A stretch of DNA of 39,834 nucleotides from CAZGQY01 sp964528035 (GTDB taxonomy: Bacteria; Pseudomonadota; Gammaproteobacteria; Methylococcales; UBA1147). The stretch lies in contig CAZGQY010000015.1 in the NCBI GenBank assembly GCA_964528035.1, positions 1-39,834 on the forward strand, in the 5' to 3' direction. The translations under genes were made by a program, and so were the position numbers. Shown piece after piece: positions 32,455-39,834 of this stretch (position 1 is its first letter; each line of letters opens with the position of its first letter). The notes beneath the pieces were generated by a model. That model saw nothing but the letters and a program-made list of their open reading frames with translations. It searched no databases and was not told the DNA's origin.

Positions 32455-34782
32455 TTAGTTACAAGCTGGTATTGTAGGACTGCAGCGTTGCTTGTGAGCC
32501 TGTTGATCTAGAAATTCAGTAATTTTTTCTCGTGTGCGATCAATATCCTCGACAAGAATTCCATGCCGATTTGATCGAATATAGATGAGCTGTTTATCGG
32601 CTGTACCAATTCTTTTCATGATAATGTCAGCACTTTTGGGGTCAACTGTAGGATCTTCGTCACCCTGCATGACTAAAACCGGACATTGGATATCCGCCAG
32701 TCGGCTTTCCAGTTCGACCACCAGTCTGCGTAATTCGTAGAGTCCGCGGACTGGAATGTTCTGATAATTGATATTAGGGTGTTCCGGAGTGTTTTTGAAG
32801 AAAGGTTTGACGCCTTCATAAGATGATATCCATCGGACCAGTTTGTTAGTACCGTGTACTAAGGGTACAAACATCATATTTTGATTGCGAAATTTAATGG
32901 GCACAGAAACCGCGCAGGTAGCGATTAATGAATCCGGTTGGTCAGACGCCAGTCTCAGAGTCAAAGCTCCTCCTGTTGAAAAGCCAACCAACATTATTTT
33001 ATCTGTGTATTTTTGTAATATCGCATAATTTCGTGTCACGGATTCATACCAATCCTCCCATTGGGTTTCGCGTAGATCTCTTGGCGAAGTACCATGTCCT
33101 TTTAAACGAACACCTAATACAGTGTATCCCTGGTTGCCGAGTTGAATGGCATAGGATTTAATTTCTGCGGGTGAGGCAAGGAAACCGTGAACCAGAAGAA
33201 TACCAAAGCCGTTTCTATTTGTTGGATGGATAATAAAGGGGCAAGGGTTTTCAGTTGCAGTTTCTTGTTCATTTATTTCACTAAAACAGGGTTTGGAAAA
33301 ATACTCTTTATCCCATTCCCATAATATCCGCTCATCATCGACTTGCATTTCTGCCAGCTTGTGGTTGGTTAATAGTGGTGCATCGCGATAGGATCTTTCA
33401 GCTATTTTCCTGATGAACGGCAAAGGTGCAATTTCATTCGCATAGACAGCAATCAGATTTTCCATTCTGATTGTATCAAAATCGTGGCCTTCAAAAAGTT
33501 TCGGTAGAAAACGATACTCGTCATCCACAAATTCCAACAAACCACTGGTTTCTGCCATGTGAAGAAACTGTTCAAGTCCATGACTGCGTCCTTGAGTCAA
33601 GCCACCGTAGACCTGGGGGTTTTGCAGACTGCGGTGAAGGTAAACAGAAGGGGCTTTTTGTAGTGCTTTAACGGACAGATAAAGTGTTGTGTAAAATACG
33701 TCTCGATTGATCTTTAGCTTTTTCAAATCAACCAGTAACATGATAATTGATGAGGCCAGATGACTAAGATTTACAGTCACTGCTTCATACATATGTTCCA
33801 TGTACCGGTCGCGCAAATGCTGTGCATTCCGAGATATGGACAGACCGTTTGAAATGATGCGGGCGCCCAGTGTTTGTCTGCTACTGTTCAGGTTAAATAC
33901 TGAGCCTATAGATTCGATATTCGCTGCTACGTGATTAATTATTTTCGATTCCCACCAGCGCCAACTGGTAGCGGGATCAATGGGTTTGCCCAAGCGTATA
34001 TCCATGTCTGTATCTTTTAACAGGATATTGCCTTCAATTAAAAATTCTTCCGAATGTCTGCGAGTTAAGCCTGCATTCATTAGTTCTGCGCCTTTTCGCA
34101 GAATGTTATCGTTAACCCGAATCGGATAAAAAGTAATATTTGCCGGTACAATCAGCGTGGCTTGTAATGAGGATTTTAACAGATCACCAAGGTTGTCAAA
34201 TTGTAGTGCATGAGTCCATTGATTCAGTTTGTTTATATCTTCTGAAGCATAGGCTTGCCGAACGGCTTTTCTAAAAATGTCGACACCAAGTGCCAGAACG
34301 GCTGCTCCAGTGTGCTGTTTTCGTCGAGCCATGGTGCTCCGGGAGAAAATACTATATTCACCTTTATGATCGACAACCTGACGATCTTTAACCATTCCAC
34401 CTTCTGGAAAAATGATAATTTTGCGTCCCCGCAATATTTGTTTGGTGAGTAAGGGAAGCAGGTTTTCATGGTCATGTGGAACCGCCCCGACCGATTTTAG
34501 GTAGTTAGCGAGTACTTCATCACCCGAAAAAAATTCTTTGTGTGCAACTGAGCAACAGTACTCACCCGTTTCTTCGTAGATAAGATATTGCGGAATAAAG
34601 GTCTCGAAACGCGCAAAATGGTTGAATAGAAATATTGCACCCTGATCGAGTATTTGTTTATTTGAGTGTAGTTTGACGTTAACGCTGAGTAGCTTTTTAA
34701 GGGTTCTGAATACCCGTATCGACCAGTCGTAGGTAGCCGGATTAAGTTCGTATTCCTCGGGTGCAGGCCATTCCGTGTTCAT
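32455..34782 (-). CDS. Fusion of PlsC-like acyltransferase and alpha/beta hydrolase
   Basis: The 775-residue protein has two enzymatic halves. The N-terminal part (about residues 40-300) resembles glycerophospholipid acyltransferases: NHFARFE (around 53) stands at the NHx4D position, with Glu in place of Asp, and IIFPEGGMVKDR is the glycerophosphate-binding loop. A helical middle region of unknown role follows. The C-terminal part (about 530-765) is an alpha/beta hydrolase of the monoacylglycerol lipase type, with LLVHGFLASP (oxyanion region), the nucleophile elbow GFSTGG near 599, the acid in GDEDPTVD and the histidine in NRHGIL. All three catalytic residues are present. It is the first gene of the leftward operon with fadD and the FadN-like gene. 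It may remodel or mobilise acyl lipids; the direction of flux is not shown. Confidence 0.85.
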   Translation of the reverse strand: MNTEWPAPEEYELNPATYDWSIRVFRTLKKLLSVNVKLHSNKQILDQGAIFLFNHFARFETFIPQYLIYEETGEYCCSVAHKEFFSGDEVLANYLKSVGAVPHDHENLLPLLTKQILRGRKIIIFPEGGMVKDRQVVDHKGEYSIFSRSTMARRKQHTGAAVLALGVDIFRKAVRQAYASEDINKLNQWTHALQFDNLGDLLKSSLQATLIVPANITFYPIRVNDNILRKGAELMNAGLTRRHSEEFLIEGNILLKDTDMDIRLGKPIDPATSWRWWESKIINHVAANIESIGSVFNLNSSRQTLGARIISNGLSISRNAQHLRDRYMEHMYEAVTVNLSHLASSIIMLLVDLKKLKINRDVFYTTLYLSVKALQKAPSVYLHRSLQNPQVYGGLTQGRSHGLEQFLHMAETSGLLEFVDDEYRFLPKLFEGHDFDTIRMENLIAVYANEIAPLPFIRKIAERSYRDAPLLTNHKLAEMQVDDERILWEWDKEYFSKPCFSEINEQETATENPCPFIIHPTNRNGFGILLVHGFLASPAEIKSYAIQLGNQGYTVLGVRLKGHGTSPRDLRETQWEDWYESVTRNYAILQKYTDKIMLVGFSTGGALTLRLASDQPDSLIATCAVSVPIKFRNQNMMFVPLVHGTNKLVRWISSYEGVKPFFKNTPEHPNINYQNIPVRGLYELRRLVVELESRLADIQCPVLVMQGDEDPTVDPKSADIIMKRIGTADKQLIYIRSNRHGILVEDIDRTREKITEFLDQQAHKQRCSPTIPACN

Positions 34783-35155
34783 GTATTAGGCGATATCCTG
34801 ATTAGGCTGCGATTGTTTGTAAAAAAATCTTACATTCTATTTTCGATCTGTTTTAGCAGTTGTGTGAAATATTATTTAAGTTAAAGAATCTGTCAGTCGA
34901 ATTAGCGTTATAAATCGAAATTCTGCTAACCCACATACTCTCAATCTCTGATTATCATTCTAGCAGTACTTTGTGTAGGGCGGAAGGATAATCGACCTTG
35001 AAATTTGGTCGAGGTTTGGAAAAGAAAGCAAGATGTTTGCGCGGATATTTTGTTTGCAGTTATGCGTCAAGGTTTTGTTATTTGCTTAACGCCGCTGCTT
35101 ATTTTCGGGGTTTCGGTGAATACGGGTTTGAGTGTCGACCGATTAAGGTTTCAGT
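34783..35155. other. 373-base region without a credible gene
   Basis: This lies between the end of leftward msbA and the start of the leftward acyltransferase-hydrolase gene, whose promoter must be here. I see a perfect 6 bp hairpin, TCGACC / GGTCGA (34992-34997, 35007-35012), without a T run. It lies 144 bases past the msbA stop and may be a weak terminator. Short open frames at 34998-35298 run into the msbA 3' end and have no good start or known similarity. Confidence 0.5.
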
Positions 35156-36916
35156 TTATCCAGTGGCCACTATTTTTCCGTGGAACTGAAGATTATAGAG
35201 ATAGGTATAGTATCCATTTTTCGCCAGTAAAGACTCATGGTTCCCCATTTCCACAATCTTTCCGTGATCAAGAACGATTATCGTGTCTGCTTTTTTGATT
35301 GTTGATAAACGGTGGGCAATGATCAGGGTGGTTCGGTCTTTCAAAGCCTGATCAAGTGCGGCTTGTATTTTTTGTTCGGATTCAGTGTCCAACGCCGAGG
35401 TTGCTTCGTCGAGAATCAGAATAGGTGCGTCTTTAAGTAACGCTCTGGCGATAGCCAGCCTTTGTCGTTGACCACCTGATAATTTCACTCCATTTTCACC
35501 CACTAAAGTGTCCAGTCCATCGGGAAGTTTATTGATGAATGCCATTGCATTAGCGGCGGTCGCCGCCTTAATGATAGTGCTCCTGTCTATAGATGATAAC
35601 GCACCGTAGGCGATGTTTTTTTCAACTGTATCATTGAATAGCGTGATATGTTGTGTAACCAACGCGATTTGTTTGCGTAGATCTCTAAGCTGATAATTTT
35701 TAAGTTCGATGTCATCAAGTAGGATTTCGCCAGCAGCATAATCATAAAAACGCGGAACCAGGCTTGCTAGTGTAGTCTTGCCACTACCGGAGTGTCCCAC
35801 CAATGCTACAGACTGTCCGGGCAATACTGTAAATGTAATATCATCCAGTATTGGTGATTCAGAGGAATCATATGAAAAACTCAGGTTTTTAAATTCTAAT
35901 TTACCAGCAACGCGGCCGACTTTATATTGGCCATTGTCGGTCTCATCGGCCTCATCCAATACTTCGAATACGCTCTCAGCGGCTGCAATACCTTTTTGGA
36001 TCGTCGCATTGGCACCGCTCAATTGCTTAAGCGTTCTTGGAATTAACATAGCCGCAGTAATGTAGGCGACGAATTCGCCGGCGCTGGCTTCGGTCATTAA
36101 AAGCAAAGCCAGGTAGATTAATATTGATAAAGCAATTGAAATTATAAATTGCAGTAGCGGCGAGTGAATCGCCGTTGTTTTCATCAGTTTTATCTGCTGA
36201 CGATAATTGTACTGGCTAGCCGAACTGAAGCGGGCTTTTTCATATTCTTCACCGCCATAGCTTCGAACCATACGATGTCCAGACACAAACTCCGATGCAA
36301 CATGGGTGATATCTCCCATGGATACCTGTATTTTTTTGCTGATTATACGAAAGCGCTTGCTGGCATAACTGACCAATATACCAATAATCGGGGCAATGGC
36401 TAAAAAGATTAACGACAATTGCCAATTCATGTACATCAGGTAGGCAAACAATCCAATCAAAGTCAATCCTTCCCTGACAACAACCTTAACCGCATTTGTT
36501 GCGGCCGAGGTGACCAGGTTGACATTATGAGTAATACGAGAGATAAGGTGTCCGGAATTGGTGTTTTCGAAATAAGCGGTAGGTAATACTGTGTAACGGT
36601 CGAAAATTTGACAACGTAAGGTATGGATGATGCCATGCGATACCATGGCGAGAAAATAATTTCCCAGAAAAGAGCCAATTCCTCTGAAAAGTACAATACT
36701 GATAAAGGCTACCGGTACCCAATAGATTCCTTCGCGATTAGTGGTTTGCAAGGAATCCACAATATATTGCAACATACGGGCGAACATCGGCTGCGTTGAT
36801 GCGTATAGCAGGAAGCCGCCAATACTGATAGCAAACTTTACCCAATGGGGTTTGACATAAGTCAGAAGTCGTTTATAGACTTCTAATCCAGACTGGGGAT
36901 CGGGCAGTGTGTGCAA
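35156..36916 (-). CDS. msbA: Lipid A export ATP-binding/permease protein MsbA
   Basis: MsbA flips lipid A-core from the inner to the outer leaflet of the inner membrane. The 586-residue half-transporter has six helices in the first 320 residues and a complete ATPase domain: Walker A GHSGSGKT near 380, Q-loop VTQH, signature LSGGQ, Walker B ILILDEA and the H-loop AHRLS. The order and length match MsbA well. The next gene (divergent, from 37127) is an O-antigen-ligase-like protein, then an LPS kinase-like protein, which supports the lipid A role over other ABC exporters. The 210-base divergent region upstream has no clear promoter. Confidence 0.93.
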   Translation of the reverse strand: MHTLPDPQSGLEVYKRLLTYVKPHWVKFAISIGGFLLYASTQPMFARMLQYIVDSLQTTNREGIYWVPVAFISIVLFRGIGSFLGNYFLAMVSHGIIHTLRCQIFDRYTVLPTAYFENTNSGHLISRITHNVNLVTSAATNAVKVVVREGLTLIGLFAYLMYMNWQLSLIFLAIAPIIGILVSYASKRFRIISKKIQVSMGDITHVASEFVSGHRMVRSYGGEEYEKARFSSASQYNYRQQIKLMKTTAIHSPLLQFIISIALSILIYLALLLMTEASAGEFVAYITAAMLIPRTLKQLSGANATIQKGIAAAESVFEVLDEADETDNGQYKVGRVAGKLEFKNLSFSYDSSESPILDDITFTVLPGQSVALVGHSGSGKTTLASLVPRFYDYAAGEILLDDIELKNYQLRDLRKQIALVTQHITLFNDTVEKNIAYGALSSIDRSTIIKAATAANAMAFINKLPDGLDTLVGENGVKLSGGQRQRLAIARALLKDAPILILDEATSALDTESEQKIQAALDQALKDRTTLIIAHRLSTIKKADTIIVLDHGKIVEMGNHESLLAKNGYYTYLYNLQFHGKIVATG

Positions 36917-37126
36917 ATTAATTCCTCAAAACCGAGCTGATTTTAGGGGTTGGCTAAAATTGTGTTGTAAAATAGTAACAAACGCAGCCGCGGTATACTA
37001 GTCTTCTTTTGTTTAAATCTGAGGTATGTTGTTATATAGCAACACAATGATCTAGGGATGCGTCTGTAGTAAGAGAACAGTCTCCCAAGAATTTAAAAAT
37101 AACCAAAGTGTACTCGTAAAACTAAA

Positions 37127-38350
37127 ATGGCAGCCCCGCGTATAACAATGGCTTGCATGAAGAAGCTTGCAGATAAGATAAAATCCATACGTTATTTCGA
37201 AATAACAATGCTGATTTATTTGGCTGGTTTTTTTTTCTTTCCGTCGAGTAATTTGCACAAAAATTATTTTTATGCAGCAATTCTGACTCCCTACCTCCTT
37301 ACATTTCAATTTGCTGAGGTCAAACATTTTTTACACAGCCCTTTATACCGTTGGGTGGTTGTATTTTTAATTTATATCACTGTAAGCATTTTCTGGAATC
37401 CGGTCACACAGTGGCAGGAATATTTTAAGTATGCTTTTCGTTTGATGAATAGCCTGGTCTTTATCACGGTTATCTGTCGACTGGTTGTCAATGACCGTCT
37501 TTATATTGATAAAGTGTGGACTTATCTGGTTTGGGTTGCAGGTGCGATGGCACTGATTTCAATTATTGTATTTTATGCAGATCATTCTTTTCCTCTGCAG
37601 CGGCTCCAAAACTGGGGGCCCTTATACCACCCAATCGTCGGAGGCACTTGTTACGGAATAGCAGCAATTATCTGCTATTTTCATTTTCTTAGAAATGGGC
37701 CACAAACTGACTGGTCATTGTATGGATTTATACTGTTTGTATTGTTGGTGGATATTTGGATGACAATGAGTCGAGGCGTGTGGCTTGGCCTGATTGTCGG
37801 TTTTTTTGTTGGTGAATTTATACGCCGAAATTATTGGTTGACAGTATTACCTGTTGTTCTGGTGGTTGCCTACTCCTGTTTGGTTTATCTGGATATCATA
37901 GAAGCAAGCTGGTTCTTCGTTCGTGATGGGGGTGACAGTTATCGCATCGCGGCATGGAAATGGGTATTGGAAAAAGTCTCTGCTGCACCCTGGTTTGGTT
38001 ATGGAGTCAATGTTGACGAAGCCGTTCCCATTAATGACGAAATCACACTGGTTCACGCACACAGTATTTATATTTCCAATTTATTGTACGGTGGAGTTGT
38101 GGCCGGAGTGCTCCTCTGTATCATAGTTATAACCTGTATTTTAGAAGGTTTAAAACAAACACAAATCAACGGCAGTGCCTGCTATATCGCTATGACCATT
38201 TTTGTATTTGTCTGTGTTGCCACCGACAACAATACCCTGCTTCTGAATCCGGTACAGATCTGGTTTTATACCTGGTTTCCTATCGCGATACTGGTGGGTG
38301 GTCAAATAAGACAATTAACTGTTGATCAGCGTTCTCAAATACCATTATGA
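37127..38350 (+). CDS. O-antigen ligase family membrane protein (Wzy_C/WaaL-like)
   Basis: This 407-residue protein has about ten to twelve hydrophobic helices and a large periplasmic loop. Typical motifs are the MTMSRGVWLGL helix (near residue 210), the region AAWKWVLEKVSAAPWFGYGVN (written here in two parts: AAWKWVLEKV and APWFGYG), and LVHAHSIYISNLLYGG with the histidine and asparagine pattern of the ligase active loop. The family contains WaaL ligases and Wzy polymerases, which sequence alone separates poorly. Beside msbA and an LPS kinase, WaaL-type ligation of O-antigen to lipid A-core is the better guess. A shorter start at 37157 is possible. It overlaps the next gene by 4 bases (ATGA). 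Confidence 0.82.
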   Translation: MAAPRITMACMKKLADKIKSIRYFEITMLIYLAGFFFFPSSNLHKNYFYAAILTPYLLTFQFAEVKHFLHSPLYRWVVVFLIYITVSIFWNPVTQWQEYFKYAFRLMNSLVFITVICRLVVNDRLYIDKVWTYLVWVAGAMALISIIVFYADHSFPLQRLQNWGPLYHPIVGGTCYGIAAIICYFHFLRNGPQTDWSLYGFILFVLLVDIWMTMSRGVWLGLIVGFFVGEFIRRNYWLTVLPVVLVVAYSCLVYLDIIEASWFFVRDGGDSYRIAAWKWVLEKVSAAPWFGYGVNVDEAVPINDEITLVHAHSIYISNLLYGGVVAGVLLCIIVITCILEGLKQTQINGSACYIAMTIFVFVCVATDNNTLLLNPVQIWFYTWFPIAILVGGQIRQLTVDQRSQIPL

Positions 38351-39804
38351 CTACTGAGAATGCAGTTGCTGAGCGGCGTATGTTGGAGGCAATAGAGCCC
38401 TGTGCAGATATTTATTGGCAGCACGAAATATACGATGATTCCGGGCCAGTGGGACTATTAAAATGTGAAAAATTACTGCGATGTATACCTGGTAAACGGC
38501 TTGCTTGTGTGGGCGAATGGAATGGCAGATCAATATTCGCAAAATATTTTCTGGATTCCAAACGAGCTTCAATTCAGGCAAATAAAGAGATGCGTGGAAT
38601 TGGTAATTTAACAAAGTCCAAAATTCTTGCACCCGATCTGCTTATTAGTGGCCAACTTAAAGATCGGTCGATTCATGTTCTGCTGTTTGAATACCTTGAT
38701 GAATGTGTCAGCGGTGAAGAAGTCTGGCGATCGAGTAATTATCGTCAACGCTTATTATTATTACGACGATTAGTTGAGATCCTGGCCAAACAACATGCTG
38801 CAGGTGTCGTGCAAGGTGATTTACATTTGAATAACTTTCTTATTGGGGTCAATGAAATTTATAGTCTGGATGGCGCTGACATCATATACGGGCCAAAGCC
38901 ACTGGGGCTGGATCAATCGATAAAGAACCTGGCATTGTTGTTTGCACAATTGCCTCCAGTGTTTGATAGCTGGAATAAGGGCCTGGCTCAACGATACTGG
39001 AAATGTCGGGGTTGGGTCGATCAAAGTGGGTCCAGTCAAAGTCTGATGAGAGCGGTCGGTGTGTGGCGTGAACGCAGAAAATCCATCATGTTGAAGAAAA
39101 TACTTCGTCAATGCAGCGATTTTGTTTGCGAGAAGTCATGGCATCAATTTGTTGTATTTGCGCGCCAATATGATAACTCTGAATTTCGGAAGATACTGGC
39201 GGATCCGGATGCTTTTGTCGATGCAGGAGAGATCCTGAAGCCCGGTAATACCAGTACTGTCTCGAAAATAGTATTGGGAGAGCAGACTTTAGTTATAAAA
39301 CGTTACAACATAAAAAATAGTTGGCACGCCATAAAACGGGCCTTGCGACCGTCGCGGGCCTGGGTGTCCTGGCGTAATGCGCATTTGCTTGATTTTTATG
39401 GTTTCAATACCCCCAGACCGGTGGCGATGATAGAGCAGCGTAGGGGTTTGTTGCGCGGCAAAGCGTATTACCTGGCTGAAGTGTGTGAAGCGCAGGATTC
39501 ACTGCAATATTTTAATTCGATCAGTATCGATAGCACAGCGAAACAGCTATTGGCACTGCAGATCATTCGTTGTTTGAGGCGTATGCAAAGCTTGAATATC
39601 GTTCATGGAGATCTGAAAGGCAGTAATATTCTAGTCGGCGACAAAGACATTTCTTTGATCGATTTGGATGCGATGAAGCAATACTCATTTCCATATTTCG
39701 CCAACAAGAGTCTAAAGCGGGATCGCAGGCGTTTTATGAGAAACTGGGAGAATTCTCCAGAAGTTCAACAATTATTTGCTGGAATTTCTGAGCATGTCGA
39801 CTAA
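38347..39804 (+). CDS. Tandem LPS-kinase-like protein (InaA/WaaP type)
   Basis: This 485-residue protein contains two kinase folds in tandem. The first (about residues 50-230) has VVQGDLHLNNFL as catalytic loop and SLDGADI as the metal-binding site. The second (about 300-470) has VIKRYN (probable ATP lysine), IVHGDLKGSNIL and LIDLDAM. Both keep the catalytic aspartate and asparagine. InaA/WaaP-type kinases phosphorylate heptose or Kdo in the LPS core. The overlap with the O-antigen-ligase-like gene and nearness of msbA support this. A two-domain member of about 480 residues in LPS core clusters is known from Pseudomonas, as I recall. The target sugar is not known. The final 30 bases of the window hold no further gene start that I can identify. 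Confidence 0.85.
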   Translation: MTTENAVAERRMLEAIEPCADIYWQHEIYDDSGPVGLLKCEKLLRCIPGKRLACVGEWNGRSIFAKYFLDSKRASIQANKEMRGIGNLTKSKILAPDLLISGQLKDRSIHVLLFEYLDECVSGEEVWRSSNYRQRLLLLRRLVEILAKQHAAGVVQGDLHLNNFLIGVNEIYSLDGADIIYGPKPLGLDQSIKNLALLFAQLPPVFDSWNKGLAQRYWKCRGWVDQSGSSQSLMRAVGVWRERRKSIMLKKILRQCSDFVCEKSWHQFVVFARQYDNSEFRKILADPDAFVDAGEILKPGNTSTVSKIVLGEQTLVIKRYNIKNSWHAIKRALRPSRAWVSWRNAHLLDFYGFNTPRPVAMIEQRRGLLRGKAYYLAEVCEAQDSLQYFNSISIDSTAKQLLALQIIRCLRRMQSLNIVHGDLKGSNILVGDKDISLIDLDAMKQYSFPYFANKSLKRDRRRFMRNWENSPEVQQLFAGISEHVD

Positions 39805-39834
39805 AAAGAGAATTAACGGGTTCGAGCGCGAGCC

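Noticed and set aside
35005..35298. A 97-codon frame, with a shorter one at 34998-35189, in the gap beyond the msbA 3' end
   Set aside because: The second half is antisense to the conserved C-terminus of MsbA, the start codons are poor, there is no ribosome binding site and no recognisable domain.

Overview
This 39.8 kb window looks like chromosomal DNA of a gammaproteobacterium of moderate G+C content. The main evidence is the block argC, DUF6776-type protein, bactofilin, erpA, M23 peptidase, tyrS, which I recall from Pseudomonas and relatives. MltF, HemJ, ErpA, MsbA and an InaA-type LPS kinase also fit a Gram-negative gammaproteobacterium. I cannot place it below class or order from sequence alone.

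Layout. Positions 0.2-8.1 kb hold housekeeping and small redox genes: an unknown single-pass membrane protein; a leftward thiD-thiE-soxY-soxZ operon; a short rubredoxin; a DUF5063-type protein; an NlpC/P60 lipoprotein; a leftward CLC channel-thioredoxin-hemJ operon; and purN. Positions 8.6-16.2 kb hold argC, the DUF6776-type protein, bactofilin, erpA, a MepM-like peptidase, tyrS, tadA and mltF. Positions 16.4-22.3 kb hold a TetR regulator divergent from GST, an HAE3-type RND transporter, a LolA-like periplasmic protein and a DUF1302-like outer-membrane barrel. Their shared promoter region carries two copies of a TetR-type operator. This reads as one regulated envelope export or lipid-trafficking system.

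Positions 22.4-28.3 kb hold a small membrane protein and a surface-glycan island: a GT32-type transferase, a methyltransferase and three GT4-type transferases. Two of the GT4 genes lie between two inverted copies of a 126 bp structured repeat, so the segment could in principle invert. Positions 28.4-34.8 kb hold a leftward fatty-acid operon: an acyltransferase/alpha-beta hydrolase fusion, an acyl-CoA ligase, and a FadN-like beta-oxidation enzyme interrupted by one in-frame TGA where Trp is expected. Positions 35.2-39.8 kb hold LPS genes: msbA, an O-antigen-ligase-like membrane protein and a tandem kinase-fold protein.

Most notable observations: the inverted-repeat-bounded glycosyltransferase pair; a second repeat family, a 168 bp near-palindrome at 8287-8454 whose right half recurs at 1-80; the single-stop FadN-like gene; a CLC protein lacking the gating glutamate; soxYZ without other sox genes behind thiD-thiE, with an altered SoxY C-terminus; and the operator architecture of the RND operon. 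No tRNA, rRNA, CRISPR array, transposase or integrase was seen.
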